The notes under the pieces: generated by a model | Told to the model about the DNA's origin: nothing | Database searches by the model: none | Seen by the model: only the letters and a program-made list of their open reading frames with translations | NCBI GenBank assembly: GCA_034698045.1 | Contig: JAQGAU010000725.1 | Location: forward strand, 1-24,522 | DNA length: 24,522 bases | Direction of reading: 5' to 3' | Source of the DNA: Paramacrobiotus richtersi | Taxonomy: Eukaryota; Tardigrada; Eutardigrada; Parachela; Macrobiotidae | Translations under genes and position numbers: made by a program | Shown: positions 10,885-20,607 of the stretch, piece by piece | How the letters are laid out: every line of letters starts with the position of its first letter | Numbering within the stretch: the stretch's first letter is position 1

Positions 10885-10997
10885 TCCCCGTTAGCTCAGT
10901 GGTAGAGCGGCGTACAATGCGTGCTGAGAAGGTGAGCTAACTGCAATCCCTTTGCCTGTAGAGCCGAAGGTCCCGGGTTCAAATCCCGGACGGGGCC
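10885..10997 (+). tRNA. tRNA-like Pol III gene, expanded anticodon arm (2)
   Basis: Same design as the copy at 10385-10500 but in the opposite orientation: TCCCCGT, D arm TTAGCTCAGTGGTAGAGC, T arm CCGGGTTCAAATCCCGG, ACGGGG, then five T's. The T arm resembles that of animal tRNA-Pro, but the 5' half does not. The central insert keeps the shared AATGCGTGCTGA and GCTAACTGC blocks. A different outer helix can form (AAGG with CCTT). Bases 1 and 72 (T and C) do not pair, so the acceptor stem has six good pairs. The amino acid is unassigned. Confidence 0.65.
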
Positions 10998-12781
10998 TTT
11001 TTCCTCGCAACATGGATGTGTGTGCGATACGTCGTCCTTTTGTAAAAACGAATTTCGCTGCAGAAATAAAGCACAACAAGCTCGCATGTGGTTTGCAGCG
11101 CTTTTTTATTTTTGCTGCTAATGCATCATGGACAGCTCGAAAATGGCGTCCAGCAATATTAAATTGTTTAATTGGTCATTGTCATTACAAACAGTAATTT
11201 AAGCTTAGTGTTCTCAGTAAGCGAATGAACGGAAATAAATTTGGCATGGAATGACGAGGACCCAGAATAAAAGCAGGAGATGAGGACGACAGTGTTGTCA
11301 ACCTCGCTAGAAAAGCCAGGGCCGGCACTCTCGAGCACGTTCTGACAGAAAAAAGGCATACGAAATTCTCTTGGACCGTTTATGTGAATCTTTTACAGAA
11401 GATATACAAGGTTGTCAAGTATCCGAGCGCATACCATATTAATATGATATCATCCAGCTCGGGAACTGCGAGAACGGAGGGTAAATAAACGTAACAACAT
11501 GTACAAGGTAGAATCATAAGGCAGCTGCCAGCAATACTTCAGATATACACATTTCCAGAATCTCATAACTACCGTACACTGCAGTCAACGTCGTGGGCTG
11601 TAACTTGCGTTTATTTCAGTGATCATACCTTCAAGAAATCTCGACGAATGCGGGTCTCATGTACCAGCTGTCCTTTTTTGGCGAAAGACGCAACATTATG
11701 GAAACCCAGCGCTTCGTCGCATCGAGACTGATAAAGATACGTTGAAAGTTCAAAATCCCAGCTATCCCTTTGGCGTTTACAACTTTCCAACACTTTCCGT
11801 TTTGCAATATAATAATTAATATCAAAGTTATGCAACGCGGCATTAAACACATTCTTACAAAGCATAACCAAAAGACATTGTTTATACAGTGCAGGCTAGA
11901 AAAATCGTTAATTCAAACGGATAATTTGCTCCTCAAGCTGCTTCATACGGTGCTACTTTACAAGACTGCATCCAGATTTCTATGGCGCGTTGCTGCATGA
12001 TAATTAAACTGTTGACGATCAAATCCATCCGATTGGAAGGACCACGATCAAGACACCTGCAACGTCAATCTGTCACAATCCTCTCTAAGATATAACTGCA
12101 CATCAGCTGCAAAAGTACGACAGAAAGCATAACGATAGGCGTAGGCCATGCCACACAGTCGCAAAGTTTTGGGCGTATCAAAACTATCGCATCGTAATGC
12201 CGCTAAGGTATGGCTTAACTCAGCCACAAAATTTGCGAATCAGGTAGGTTCCTAGTTTTTTCTTTTTTTTCAGCTTGCAAATTTTCTACTTATTATTGTA
12301 ATCTGTTTTCATCCAGCAGACTGGGGAAAAGAATTGTGGCTAGAAAAATTTTATACCTGCTGTGGACAGGGTACTAGTCGGCACGGCACTCTACGAGGCG
12401 GTTTTGTTCACAGCACTGGGTGCTGCAAAATATGAAAATTTAATGGTTAAAAGTGATCACACACAGCTGACGACAGCAATCACACAAGGACTGTATAGCA
12501 CTACAGATAGTTTTGTTTGTTCTTTCGAAAGTCCTGTTGCACTCTTGTCTTACCCGTTCCGGGCTCAAAGTCTGGTACGTTCCAACCTGAAACACATCAA
12601 ACTGCAAGGAGTGCTGCTTATATTGCGATTAAATGTGTCATACACACAGTTTGAAAACATACGCCAGCAATAGTCTTCATTGTCAGTAATTTGAACTTGA
12701 CGTGTACAAACCTTGTATGCGCATAATACCGAGCTCATTTAGATACAGTTACGGGTATTAAAGATAAGTTTTTCGTTGTTT
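10998..12781. other. Intergenic region, no supported gene
   Basis: Several open frames of 60-100 codons occur. One at 12362-12673 (plus, 103 codons, GTG start) and one on the minus strand at 11623-11871 (ending at a GT donor-like site, CTTGAAG/GTATGA) have protein-like composition but no domain and no confirmed neighbouring exon. At this GC content a few such frames are expected by chance. Otherwise nothing is recognised. Confidence 0.45.
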
Positions 12782-13914
12782 TCAAGAGTCACTTCTTCTG
12801 CATGAAAACAATTCATAGCGGCTCCGTGAAACACTAGGTACTGTAAGTGATATTGAGCAAATGTAAATTAACGGAACAGTTAGTGCGCTTTGGTCGTCAT
12901 TTACATTATGATTCTGCCAATCTGATGATGATGTGAGGTACTCCATACTGGCGAAAGAATCCTTCTTCTCCGGCACTTACTTGTCGGAAAAGTTCTCAGT
13001 TGATTGTTGCACAATTCCGAATTACATACGCAATTCCACTGGCCAGTACGTCCCGTTTGGCATGCTGGTAGCTGCACCGCCCCACCCAGCTCCACCACCC
13101 ATGTTCCATCAGCGCACATTGAAGATCTGTATGTTTCTATTGCAAGTAAACGGCATAACGTACGTTAATCCAAACCGTGCTATATAGCACAGCGCGTCCG
13201 AATGACTTAAGGCCAATTCAGTGTCTCTCAAGATCCTGGATCTTGGGCCAACGGGCTGACGGGCAGCGAGACTATGAGTGCACAGTCTCATGGGCTGCCC
13301 AAAAAGTATCCCGGGACAGTAAGAGTGCACTGCTCTCGTTTGCCCAAAATAGGATTTCGGGCATGCTTGGCATCCGTTTCGGGCAGCCGAGAGAGGGAGG
13401 GGCATTGCTTCCTTTTCGAGCAAGCCCGAGATACACAGACCAATAAGTGAAGGCTGACCGCTACTGCGTCAGCACTGGCCACTGCCCATCTGATACATAC
13501 AGGCTGATATATACTGTGCATATCTGTACATACGCATGTATCTACATATATATATATAGAAATATAATAATACAAGTAAACGTAGATTGGTGCACTAGTT
13601 ACACAGATGTACATATGTAAAACATTATTAGGCTGCCCGTCTCATTTTGTACAATCTTGAGAGACACTGAATTGGCCTTTACTGTTGGCTGTGAAAACTG
13701 TTTCGCAAAAGGGGTTGGGCCCGTTGCAGGGAGCTATAGCCGTAGTGGCACACGCATCGTCAGCGCACATTTCGCACATCAGTCCATACGCGATGGTAGC
13801 TGAACATAAAGCCAATAGTGTATTTTCCGTATACTCGCAAACTTGTGCATCATGTGACTCACTTGAAAAAATCAAAATGGGAACTCCAAGGAGAGCCACC
13901 TGTTTCACCAACAT
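12782..13914 (-). CDS. Secreted Ly6/uPAR (three-finger) domain protein
   Basis: Four exons (minus): 13863-13914, 13683-13799, 12981-13136 and 12782-12840. Together they make 384 bases: 127 residues plus a stop. The first exon gives a signal peptide (MLVKQVALLGVPILIFS), followed by a Ly6/uPAR domain with ten cysteines, opening C-x2-C (LMCEMCADDAC), with PC and FC in the middle and closing CVCNSELCNN, the family's hallmark C-x-C-N-x3-C-N end. The fold is a disulfide-held three-finger structure used in receptor or membrane signalling. All introns are GT-AG and in phase. Exon three uses the TTGCAATAG acceptor, the only one that keeps the frame. The last exon is the least certain; it lacks the hydrophobic tail needed for a GPI anchor, so the protein is either secreted or has an unseen alternative 3' exon. 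Intron two carries a DNA transposon. An in-frame ATG at 13992 exists, but 13914 gives the better signal peptide. Confidence 0.82.
13207..13681. mobile_element. PIF/Harbinger-like MITE with TTA duplication
   Basis: A 469-bp element (13210-13678) is bounded by perfect 25-bp terminal inverted repeats (13210-13234 and 13654-13678, beginning AGGCCAATTCAGTGTCTC) and flanked by TTA on both sides (13207-13209 and 13679-13681). A 3-bp TTA/TWA duplication with terminal repeats is typical of the PIF/Harbinger superfamily. The element encodes no transposase, so it is a non-autonomous MITE. Inside are more hairpins, for example 13261-13300 (GGGCAGC and GAGACT arms), and GGGCAGC-type motifs recur near 13383 and 13632. 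It lies wholly within intron two of the Ly6-domain gene. Removing the element and one TTA leaves an intron of about 74 bases, like its neighbours. Confidence 0.88.
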
Positions 13915-13999
13915 CTTTGACTGTTTCTCCGGAGCAATTCCGTTCGGGGAAGAAACTGTTGTACGCAATTTGACAATTTGTGCTACAGGCATAACATAA

Positions 14000-14518
14000 A
14001 CAGTGAAACTATCATATTGATGTACGGATGTTCAAGGAACGTTAGCTGGACGAAGCTTTGTCACATAAAATGCCCTACGGCAACATTACCGGTTTTTGAC
14101 GATTACACGCAGTTGTATATCTCGACTTTAAGTCATACCTTGTGACTTTAATTTCATGCATTCTCTTAACACATTTCTACACTCGTATAAACAGCTGAGA
14201 AGAAAACACCAGTCCGTCAGCAAACTCTACCCATGTCGATAATTTTGTGACTTTGCCTGTGGAAATACTGCTAGTACGTTTCACTGACAATGAGTGGGTA
14301 CTGCAACATTACAAGTACAATAATTATGACCCATAATAAATCTTGTTACGCGGCACTCAGCAGCCTGCTCTGCGCCTCGCAATATGCGCACAACATGCCG
14401 CACTTTTTATGAGGTAAATTCGTAAAGAAAACTGGTTCCGTTACGCGTGCGGCAGGGCTCGTCAAGCAAGGTATCTGTATTCACTCACCACTGTTCCAGT
14501 AAAAAGGTACCCAAAAAA
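14000..14518. other. Intergenic spacer upstream of the Ly6 gene
   Basis: Probable promoter side of the minus-strand Ly6-domain gene and downstream side of the third tRNA-like gene. No open frame of note and no motif that I can name with confidence. Confidence 0.4.
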
Positions 14519-14633
14519 GACCCCGTCCGGGATTGAACCCGGAACCATCGGCTTAAATAAACTGGTTCGCTGTTAGCGTAGTTTATCAGCCCGCATTGTG
14601 GAGGTCGACGCTCTACCACTGAGCCAACGGGGA
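14519..14633 (-). tRNA. tRNA-like Pol III gene, expanded anticodon arm (3)
   Basis: Minus-strand copy: TCCCCGT, D arm TGGCTCAGTGGTAGAGC, T arm CCGGGTTCAATCCCGG, ACGGGG, then six T's. The T loop is one base shorter than in the other two copies (TTCAAT), so the B box is slightly degenerate. The insert folds best of the three: GGCT/AGCC and ATAAACT/AGTTTAT helices capped by CGCT-AAC-AGCG. Because this copy keeps pairing with different bases from copy 2, the structure appears to be conserved rather than the sequence. The amino acid is unassigned. Confidence 0.6.
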
Positions 14634-15706
14634 TTAAACCTCCTGACAAGGTGTTCCATGTGATATTCTGCAAAGTACAGTGCATTATGCGTAAATAGTA
14701 GATTGAAGCCATTCAACAGCGTCGAGGATGGAATCTTTCCTCACACTAGAATAGATTTTAGTCACAGATTTACGATGCGAAGTAAGCTACAAAGAGCGCT
14801 CAACAACTTTGTATGGTAATTACCGGTAGTCTAAATATTGAAGGGATTTGTTTCATTGATAATAAACATTCATATATATATATGATTGTCTTGTTACTTG
14901 TATATATGACTCTTTTTAATTTATTCAATTTGCTCGTTTTCGCGTAGTTTGACTGCCGCTTTTTTTCAATTTTTGTATATTTGAAACAAATTCTTTCGCT
15001 TCCAGAACCGCACAATTCACAGTCTTCCAGACCCACTGTGTCGTAATAGGGTAGCTTCTCTGGATTTTCATTTCCAAAAATTAGTTTGGTGTTATAGATT
15101 TCTATCGGATATTGTTTCTTCACTTTTTAAGAATTTGTTGGTGAGAGTTTCACACAGATAAGTCAGTTTCCGAAGTAATTTTCACTGTTTGGCATCTGCT
15201 TCTTGTAAAATTGTTTGATGCTTATAGTAAACTACAGAGGACGATAGGAATCACGTATGTACGACGGAAACGTAATGAACAGTCGGGGTTTTAATGTATT
15301 CTGGTGTTCTTGGTCCCGATACGAGTGCAAAGAACTGTCAGTAGGCTGTAGACCTGTCGTATATCGTGCAGTCATTTTAAAATTGTTCATTTAATGCAAC
15401 TTATTATGCAGTAGCATAGCATGCATTTTTCTAATTAGGAATAATACTTTTTATTAACACCAGTTGTCGATAATCTATTAATAAGCAGGATTTTCGCCTT
15501 ATGTTAGAGCAGTGCGTGTGCGGAGGCGATATCTTCTGCTTGTGGTGTATGGGTGTCGTAGTGTAGTGGCTCATGGTCTTCGTCATATGTGCATGTTGGT
15601 AAGTTGGTATATACCTGCTCAGTTAATTAACCACTCATAAAGTTGTTTTCTGTTGTTTCAGCCTTTTTTTAAATGTTTGAAGGCATATATGTATGTAGTT
15701 TACATT

Positions 15707-15730
15707 AATTTAAATTTAAATTTAAATTTT
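15707..15730. repeat. Simple AAATTT repeat
   Basis: About four tandem copies of the self-complementary hexamer AAATTT in AT-rich DNA. Confidence 0.85.
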
Positions 15731-16380
15731 ATTTGATTTTTTTACTAACGCTGGCCGCTTCCCGTCGTCTTTCTCATTAGTACACGGAATCTTACACTTT
15801 TGTGATTCTAAGTTGTTGTTAAATGCTTGATATACAGAAGCGATACCGCAGTTCAGTGGTATTCATTAAATTCAATAATAAATAATCAACAATAAAATTC
15901 GTATTGATTACTTATCGCTGATTTTTGCTTTGAAAATCAGTTGTTGAACAATCCTAAATTGACTACAAAAGTTATTATTGTAAATTTAAGAATACGATTT
16001 TTATGATTAGTTAAGTTACGTTCCCTGATTTGTGAAGCAACAGTACGTATCACCAGAGTCACACTAGAGAAGCGTACCCGCATTGTGGTTAATTTTCTTA
16101 CAGCAGTACACTCCTGCGTTAGTGATGTGCGAAGTATATCGATCGTAGTGTAAGGGCTGCAGTACCTAGCAGTTCTGCGGGATGTCTGTGTATATCATAT
16201 CAGCATGTATGTCCTGTATTTCAGATTACAACTTTTGTTCATTGTCAGCTTTTACTTCGTGGTTTATTTTTCTGTATTGTACTGATTTTTTTAAAGAGTT
16301 TATTTCCGGTGAAAATCGTTGTACTTCTAGGTGACCTTACCGTGTTATAAGCCTGTTTCACGGTTTTTCAGGACGAGGAT

Positions 16381-16444
16381 AATGATAATACTATTTCTGT
16401 TATTACAAAATTAATGATAATATTATTTCTATTATTACAGAATT
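16381..16444. repeat. 32-base tandem duplication
   Basis: Two adjacent 32-base units (16381-16412 and 16413-16444) starting AATGATAATA and ending TTACA(A/G)AATT differ at only a few positions. Confidence 0.85.
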
Positions 16445-18565
16445 AAAATTAATTGAACTTATCAAATACAATACTAATTTAAATTGCTGTAATGTGATTA
16501 TATAATATACCAACAGTTATCTAGTACGAGTATGTAAAGATCGTCGCGAGCACGGCTTAAATTAACCCTCTGCAAACAAACTTGTTATCGGGCCGTAACC
16601 AAAAGAAAATGGTGAATAATATTATCGTTTAATTATTTAATAGTGTATTATATTTAATACTTTATTTAAACATGTTTCTCATATACCTAAGTTACTTTAT
16701 TATTTTACGATAATATTATTATATACTGTTTATATTACATTCTTATATTATGTTATGTGCATACGTTTTATATTATGTCGTACGTGCGTGCTTTATTTTC
16801 CTCCTGTAGTTGCAGTTTCGAATCTTCGATTATGGACTTTTCCTTGAAAACACCGTGTTTCTTTGTCTGTTTGATTACTGTACTAAAATCACTATTTTTT
16901 ATTGCATTTCAGATTTGTGTTATTAAAATTTTTGTATGGAATTTTTGCGGAATGTTGTTAATAACGGAAGTGCATATACATGTTGTTGGAATTCATTTTT
17001 GAAGAGGCTTTTGGAGTATGATCGAACCAATCACGATTCAGGTGGTAATAAATTAAATATTATTAATTTGATTGATTCTAATCTACGACTAACGTATGCG
17101 TTGTCGAAATAGGGTTTGCACTCAACCATGGCAGAACGATAGAAATAGACAAATCTGAATTCTGAATGGAAGCTCAGTTTAGTTTTTGTGGAGGTGTATA
17201 TAATATTTGTAACAATATAAAACTATGCAATTGATAGCGTGTGGGTGCTGAAAGACGTGTCGTTTTTGGCTGACTGTGAACGAAAATCTTTTTCCGACCA
17301 TTATAATACGTACATTCGAATTAATCATGACAAAGTCCACTGTCGAATGCAACTTTGCAATCAGCCTAAGTCGTAGAGCAATGGCTTAATTGCTCTTCGA
17401 TGGAAATTCCTTCATCAAACGAGCTAATCGGGTATAACCTATAACCACCAATGTAAATTATGTAACAACAACTTTTTAATTCTCATTGTGCAGCAGAAAG
17501 TGTTTTCCCCTCCGGCACTGTTTTTTATTTTTAACTGAAAAATTTTTCATTGAATATGTTTTTTGTAAACATACTGTACCTGTTTTGTTTTGTATGCAGC
17601 CACTAGAAAAAAGAATCCAAATATAACGAAACAAAAAATTTGTTGGACTGTTGAATAACGCGTTATAAAAAAGAAAATATTCCGACGTTTGTTCAGCAAA
17701 AAAACATTCATAAAAATTAAACAATTTGTTGTGATCGAAACGAAACATGATATTTTGTGAAGACCAACGTGTTGCAAAACTCTTCATGCCATCGCACTAC
17801 AATTTGTACAATAACATACTATCATGCAGCATAGCTCCACTGCATTTTATTAGCCACTGCCAGCTAGCAAAGTTTTACTTTAAATTTAATTTATAATAAT
17901 TCATATAATAATAATCGTTCATAAAATTGTGATACTAGTACTGATTGTACCGCCACGTGAGGGGTCATGGTGTTATCTGTACGTGTGGACCAACTGCAAC
18001 ATATTTTTAATAATTATTGTCAAATTGTAGAAGAAACACCGCCCACTTAATTACGCAGACATGGTCTGCTTTGGAACGGACTGTCGCAGACGCAAGGAAA
18101 CCGCTTTCCTTCCGTTGATTTTTACCGTATAAACATGAGGAAGGAACTTTCATCCACCAATGGTAAAAGCTTTCCTCCTAGGCAAATCCATCCAAACCAA
18201 CGAGTTTTGAGTTTAGTAATATTTCACCAAAGCGTTATAAACAACATTATAAAGATAGCAGCATTAAAAATACCTAACTGGGTAAAATATGTGGTATTTC
18301 TGAGCGCTCACGTTAAATCCCGGCAACAAAAAATTGCGGTGAGAAAAGCTTTTAGCTGTGCAAGAGTCAAATTAATGCTCAGTCAAATTAAAATGTTGTA
18401 TGCTAACAAGAAGTCATAATGTTCAAAGAAATACCGTAGCAGTAATAAAAATCAAAATCACAATTCAGTTGCAGCTAAATTAGTGACAAGAAATCGGAAT
18501 AATTGTGCGATCGAGTGTGATTATTATATCGGTGCCTATATGAGTGCAGTAGTAATGTTGCGCTA

Positions 18566-18687
18566 ATAATTCAGTACATAAACCAAATCAAAATGTGACG
18601 TCAGAAAACTGTATTTTCAGTGATAATGTTACCAATTACGGTAATAGTTCAGTATTAAAACAGACCTAAATGTGACGTCAGAAATTG
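18566..18687. promoter_or_regulatory. Paired CRE palindromes in a direct repeat
   Basis: The full cAMP-response-element palindrome TGACGTCA occurs at 18596-18603 and 18673-18680, each inside the same 16-base context (AATGTGACGTCAGAAA). The units begin at about 18566 and 18641 and share TTCAGTA...AA.TGTGACGTCAGAAA. CRE is the known binding site of CREB/ATF bZIP factors. The pair could be an enhancer or just a local duplication, as no gene start is seen nearby. Confidence 0.45.
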
Positions 18688-18930
18688 TTCTTTAATTGAT
18701 TTATGCGCCCACAGTTTGCGCCAGGTACAAAGTGTTATTAATAATTTGATACGTTTATGTAATAATATTGTGTGTGTTGTACCTATGCCGAAATTATGCT
18801 GGAACATGAAAAAAATTTAATATTCGTTTATTCTGCATTTTTACCGTTCTGTTATTAAACATATTGTTTTACCTATTTATTCTATTGCCTGCGTCGTAAC
18901 TGGTTCTATTTCCAAGTTGTTTATGTTCAC

Positions 18931-19003
18931 AGTCCTTGTGGTGGATCGTAGAACACTGGCGCTAAATATATGGTGTCGCAGATGGCAGTGGACTTTGATA
19001 ATG
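18931..19003. repeat. Dispersed repeat, copy A
   Basis: CACAGTCCTTGTGGTGGATC onward is shared with 24079-24111 (GATCGTAGAACACTGGCG is identical). The following part (GGTGTCGCAGATGGCAGTGG to GATAATGG) is shared with 24393-24428. Here the two halves are nearly adjacent. A 128-codon plus-strand frame (18917-19303) runs through it, but no domain is recognised and I do not call it a gene. Confidence 0.55.
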
Positions 19004-19009
19004 GAAAAA

Positions 19010-20600
19010 ATATCAAAAGCACACGAAGTAGACCATGTAACAAATGCTTTCTTTTTTTCTTTGGCCAGCTGGTCGACACAAGAAATGTCCAGAATGACTA
19101 CAGGTATACCACGATTTCGTGGTAAATGCATGGATGTTGACTGGTGGCGGATAACAGTGTATTCAACTGTAGATTTTTTTCGTCGGTGTCTGTATCGCGG
19201 AAAACTGCAATGCTGGGACAGATGTTCACCTGAAAATATCAAATACTTTTTAAATGAAAAGCACAATATTTCCAAAGATTTTGAGAGCATTGCAAAGTGC
19301 TAAACGTTGTACATACCGATGCCCATGTACATTTGTAATTTTACATGGTAGCTCGATCAGCCGTTGTTTCGATGTTATACCCCAATAAAAAAGTTCCACT
19401 ACAAATCAAACATTATATACTGAATACACAGCAGATTAACACATAAAAATGAACCAAAAAAAAGAGAACTGAAAACAAAACTAAAGTTTTGTCCGTAAGT
19501 CTGGAAAGGCATTACGTTTGCGATTGTCGCCCACCACATGAAGCCATCATACTACGATACCGGATAACATATACACACTGTTAACCGATGATGATTAATC
19601 ATTATCGTAAGATTACGATAGCGCACCTGTACCACTAAATTTTATTTTTTTACCTTTTGAAGTATGTGGCGTTATTGGATTATTAACGTTCCGTGTTGTT
19701 CGACTACTTTGGTTGTAATCCGATTTGGTCATGAGAAAGTTGATGTATTGTATCAACCGCTGTGCCGCTGTGTATGCAAGTGTGTCCTGTCTATGCATGA
19801 TATGCTTCGATATCGTGCTTGTCGAGAAATGTAGAACTGTAATGGTTCAGTTTTGCAGTTTTGTAGCTGTGTATAAATTTGGAACTTTCTGGAAACTTTT
19901 GAGAGCCGTGTTTGTCTGCTGAGTGCGGGAATGTGAACCAATACGGTGCGAAAAAAGGCAACAGTTGTTCGAGTCGAGCTGCGTGCAGTAGGTGCATTGT
20001 AAACCAAACCGGATGTGCTGACCACTGTCCACTCGTTTACACCAGTCGTAAACGAAATCATTGATTTTTGTACAGCTACAAAGCGCAGCTCACGTTTTAA
20101 TACTGCACGGGCACACCGGGGTCTTTTTTCTCTCAACCCAAAGAGTACATAACTATACTTATGGAGAGTTTGATTTACGTATTGTGTTCTGCATTTTATG
20201 ACAGGTCAGCCGATTTTCTCGAAATCATGTGTTGTACAGTATCTGTACTTCCGTAGCGCTTTTCTATCAAATACCGTCTGAGTCGGTCTGACAATAGCAA
20301 GCGGCTCACCAACAGTTGACCGTATCGGCCTGCCTTGACAGAAATGCCTCCAGCTTCTTGTGCCTGCTCCAACACCTTCCATTTTACAGATTTTCAAAAA
20401 TCCATTCCACAAGTCCGGCGATTTGCGAAAAGTTCGCGCACCTTAAAATATCTTTTGCAGTGCCCAAGAACTACAACAGCGTTTATGCGAGGCTCGAACC
20501 ATCTCCCAAATTCGCAGCCCTTCACAACAGCTGCGTGCTTGTAATATCTGGCCAGGTGTAGTCACAGCCTGTCCGACCAATGTCTGGATCGCCGTAGACG
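19010..20600. other. Intergenic region before the BTB-PHR pseudogene
   Basis: No supported gene. Overlapping frames on both strands around 19613-20136 and 20206-20561 have no recognisable domain. The region should hold the promoter and perhaps a missing first exon of the plus-strand BTB-PHR copy, whose conserved frame is open only from 20596, just after a TAG stop at 20593-20595, with no in-frame ATG before the BTB domain. Confidence 0.4.
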
Positions 20601-20607
20601 GCTCCAG

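Larger units (their letters stand above)
14634..18590. other. AT-rich gene-poor region
   Basis: Very AT-rich DNA with only chance-looking frames. One minus-strand frame at 14800-15123 (107 codons, no ATG at its start, containing GLEDCELCGSGSERICFKY) looks more protein-like than its surroundings and could be a remnant, but has no known domain. A short plus-strand frame at 18060-18131 (MVCFGTDCRRRKETAF) faintly recalls the start of a THAP zinc finger, but breaks off at once. Confidence 0.4.

Noticed and set aside
12362..12673. 103-codon plus-strand frame
   Set aside because: GTG start, no domain, no flanking exon. Frames of this size are expected by chance in 24 kb.
13288..13614. Minus-strand 108-codon open frame
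   Set aside because: It lies inside the MITE and runs through its hairpins and an AT microsatellite. It has no coding character.
18060..18131. THAP-like zinc-finger start (MVCFGTDCRRRKETAF)
   Set aside because: A pair of cysteines and basic residues fit loosely, but the frame stops after 23 codons and the downstream THAP residues are not found.
18917..19303. 128-codon plus-strand frame with a similar-length frame on the other strand
   Set aside because: It starts inside a dispersed repeat, has no domain or splice sites, and open frames on both strands suggest chance.
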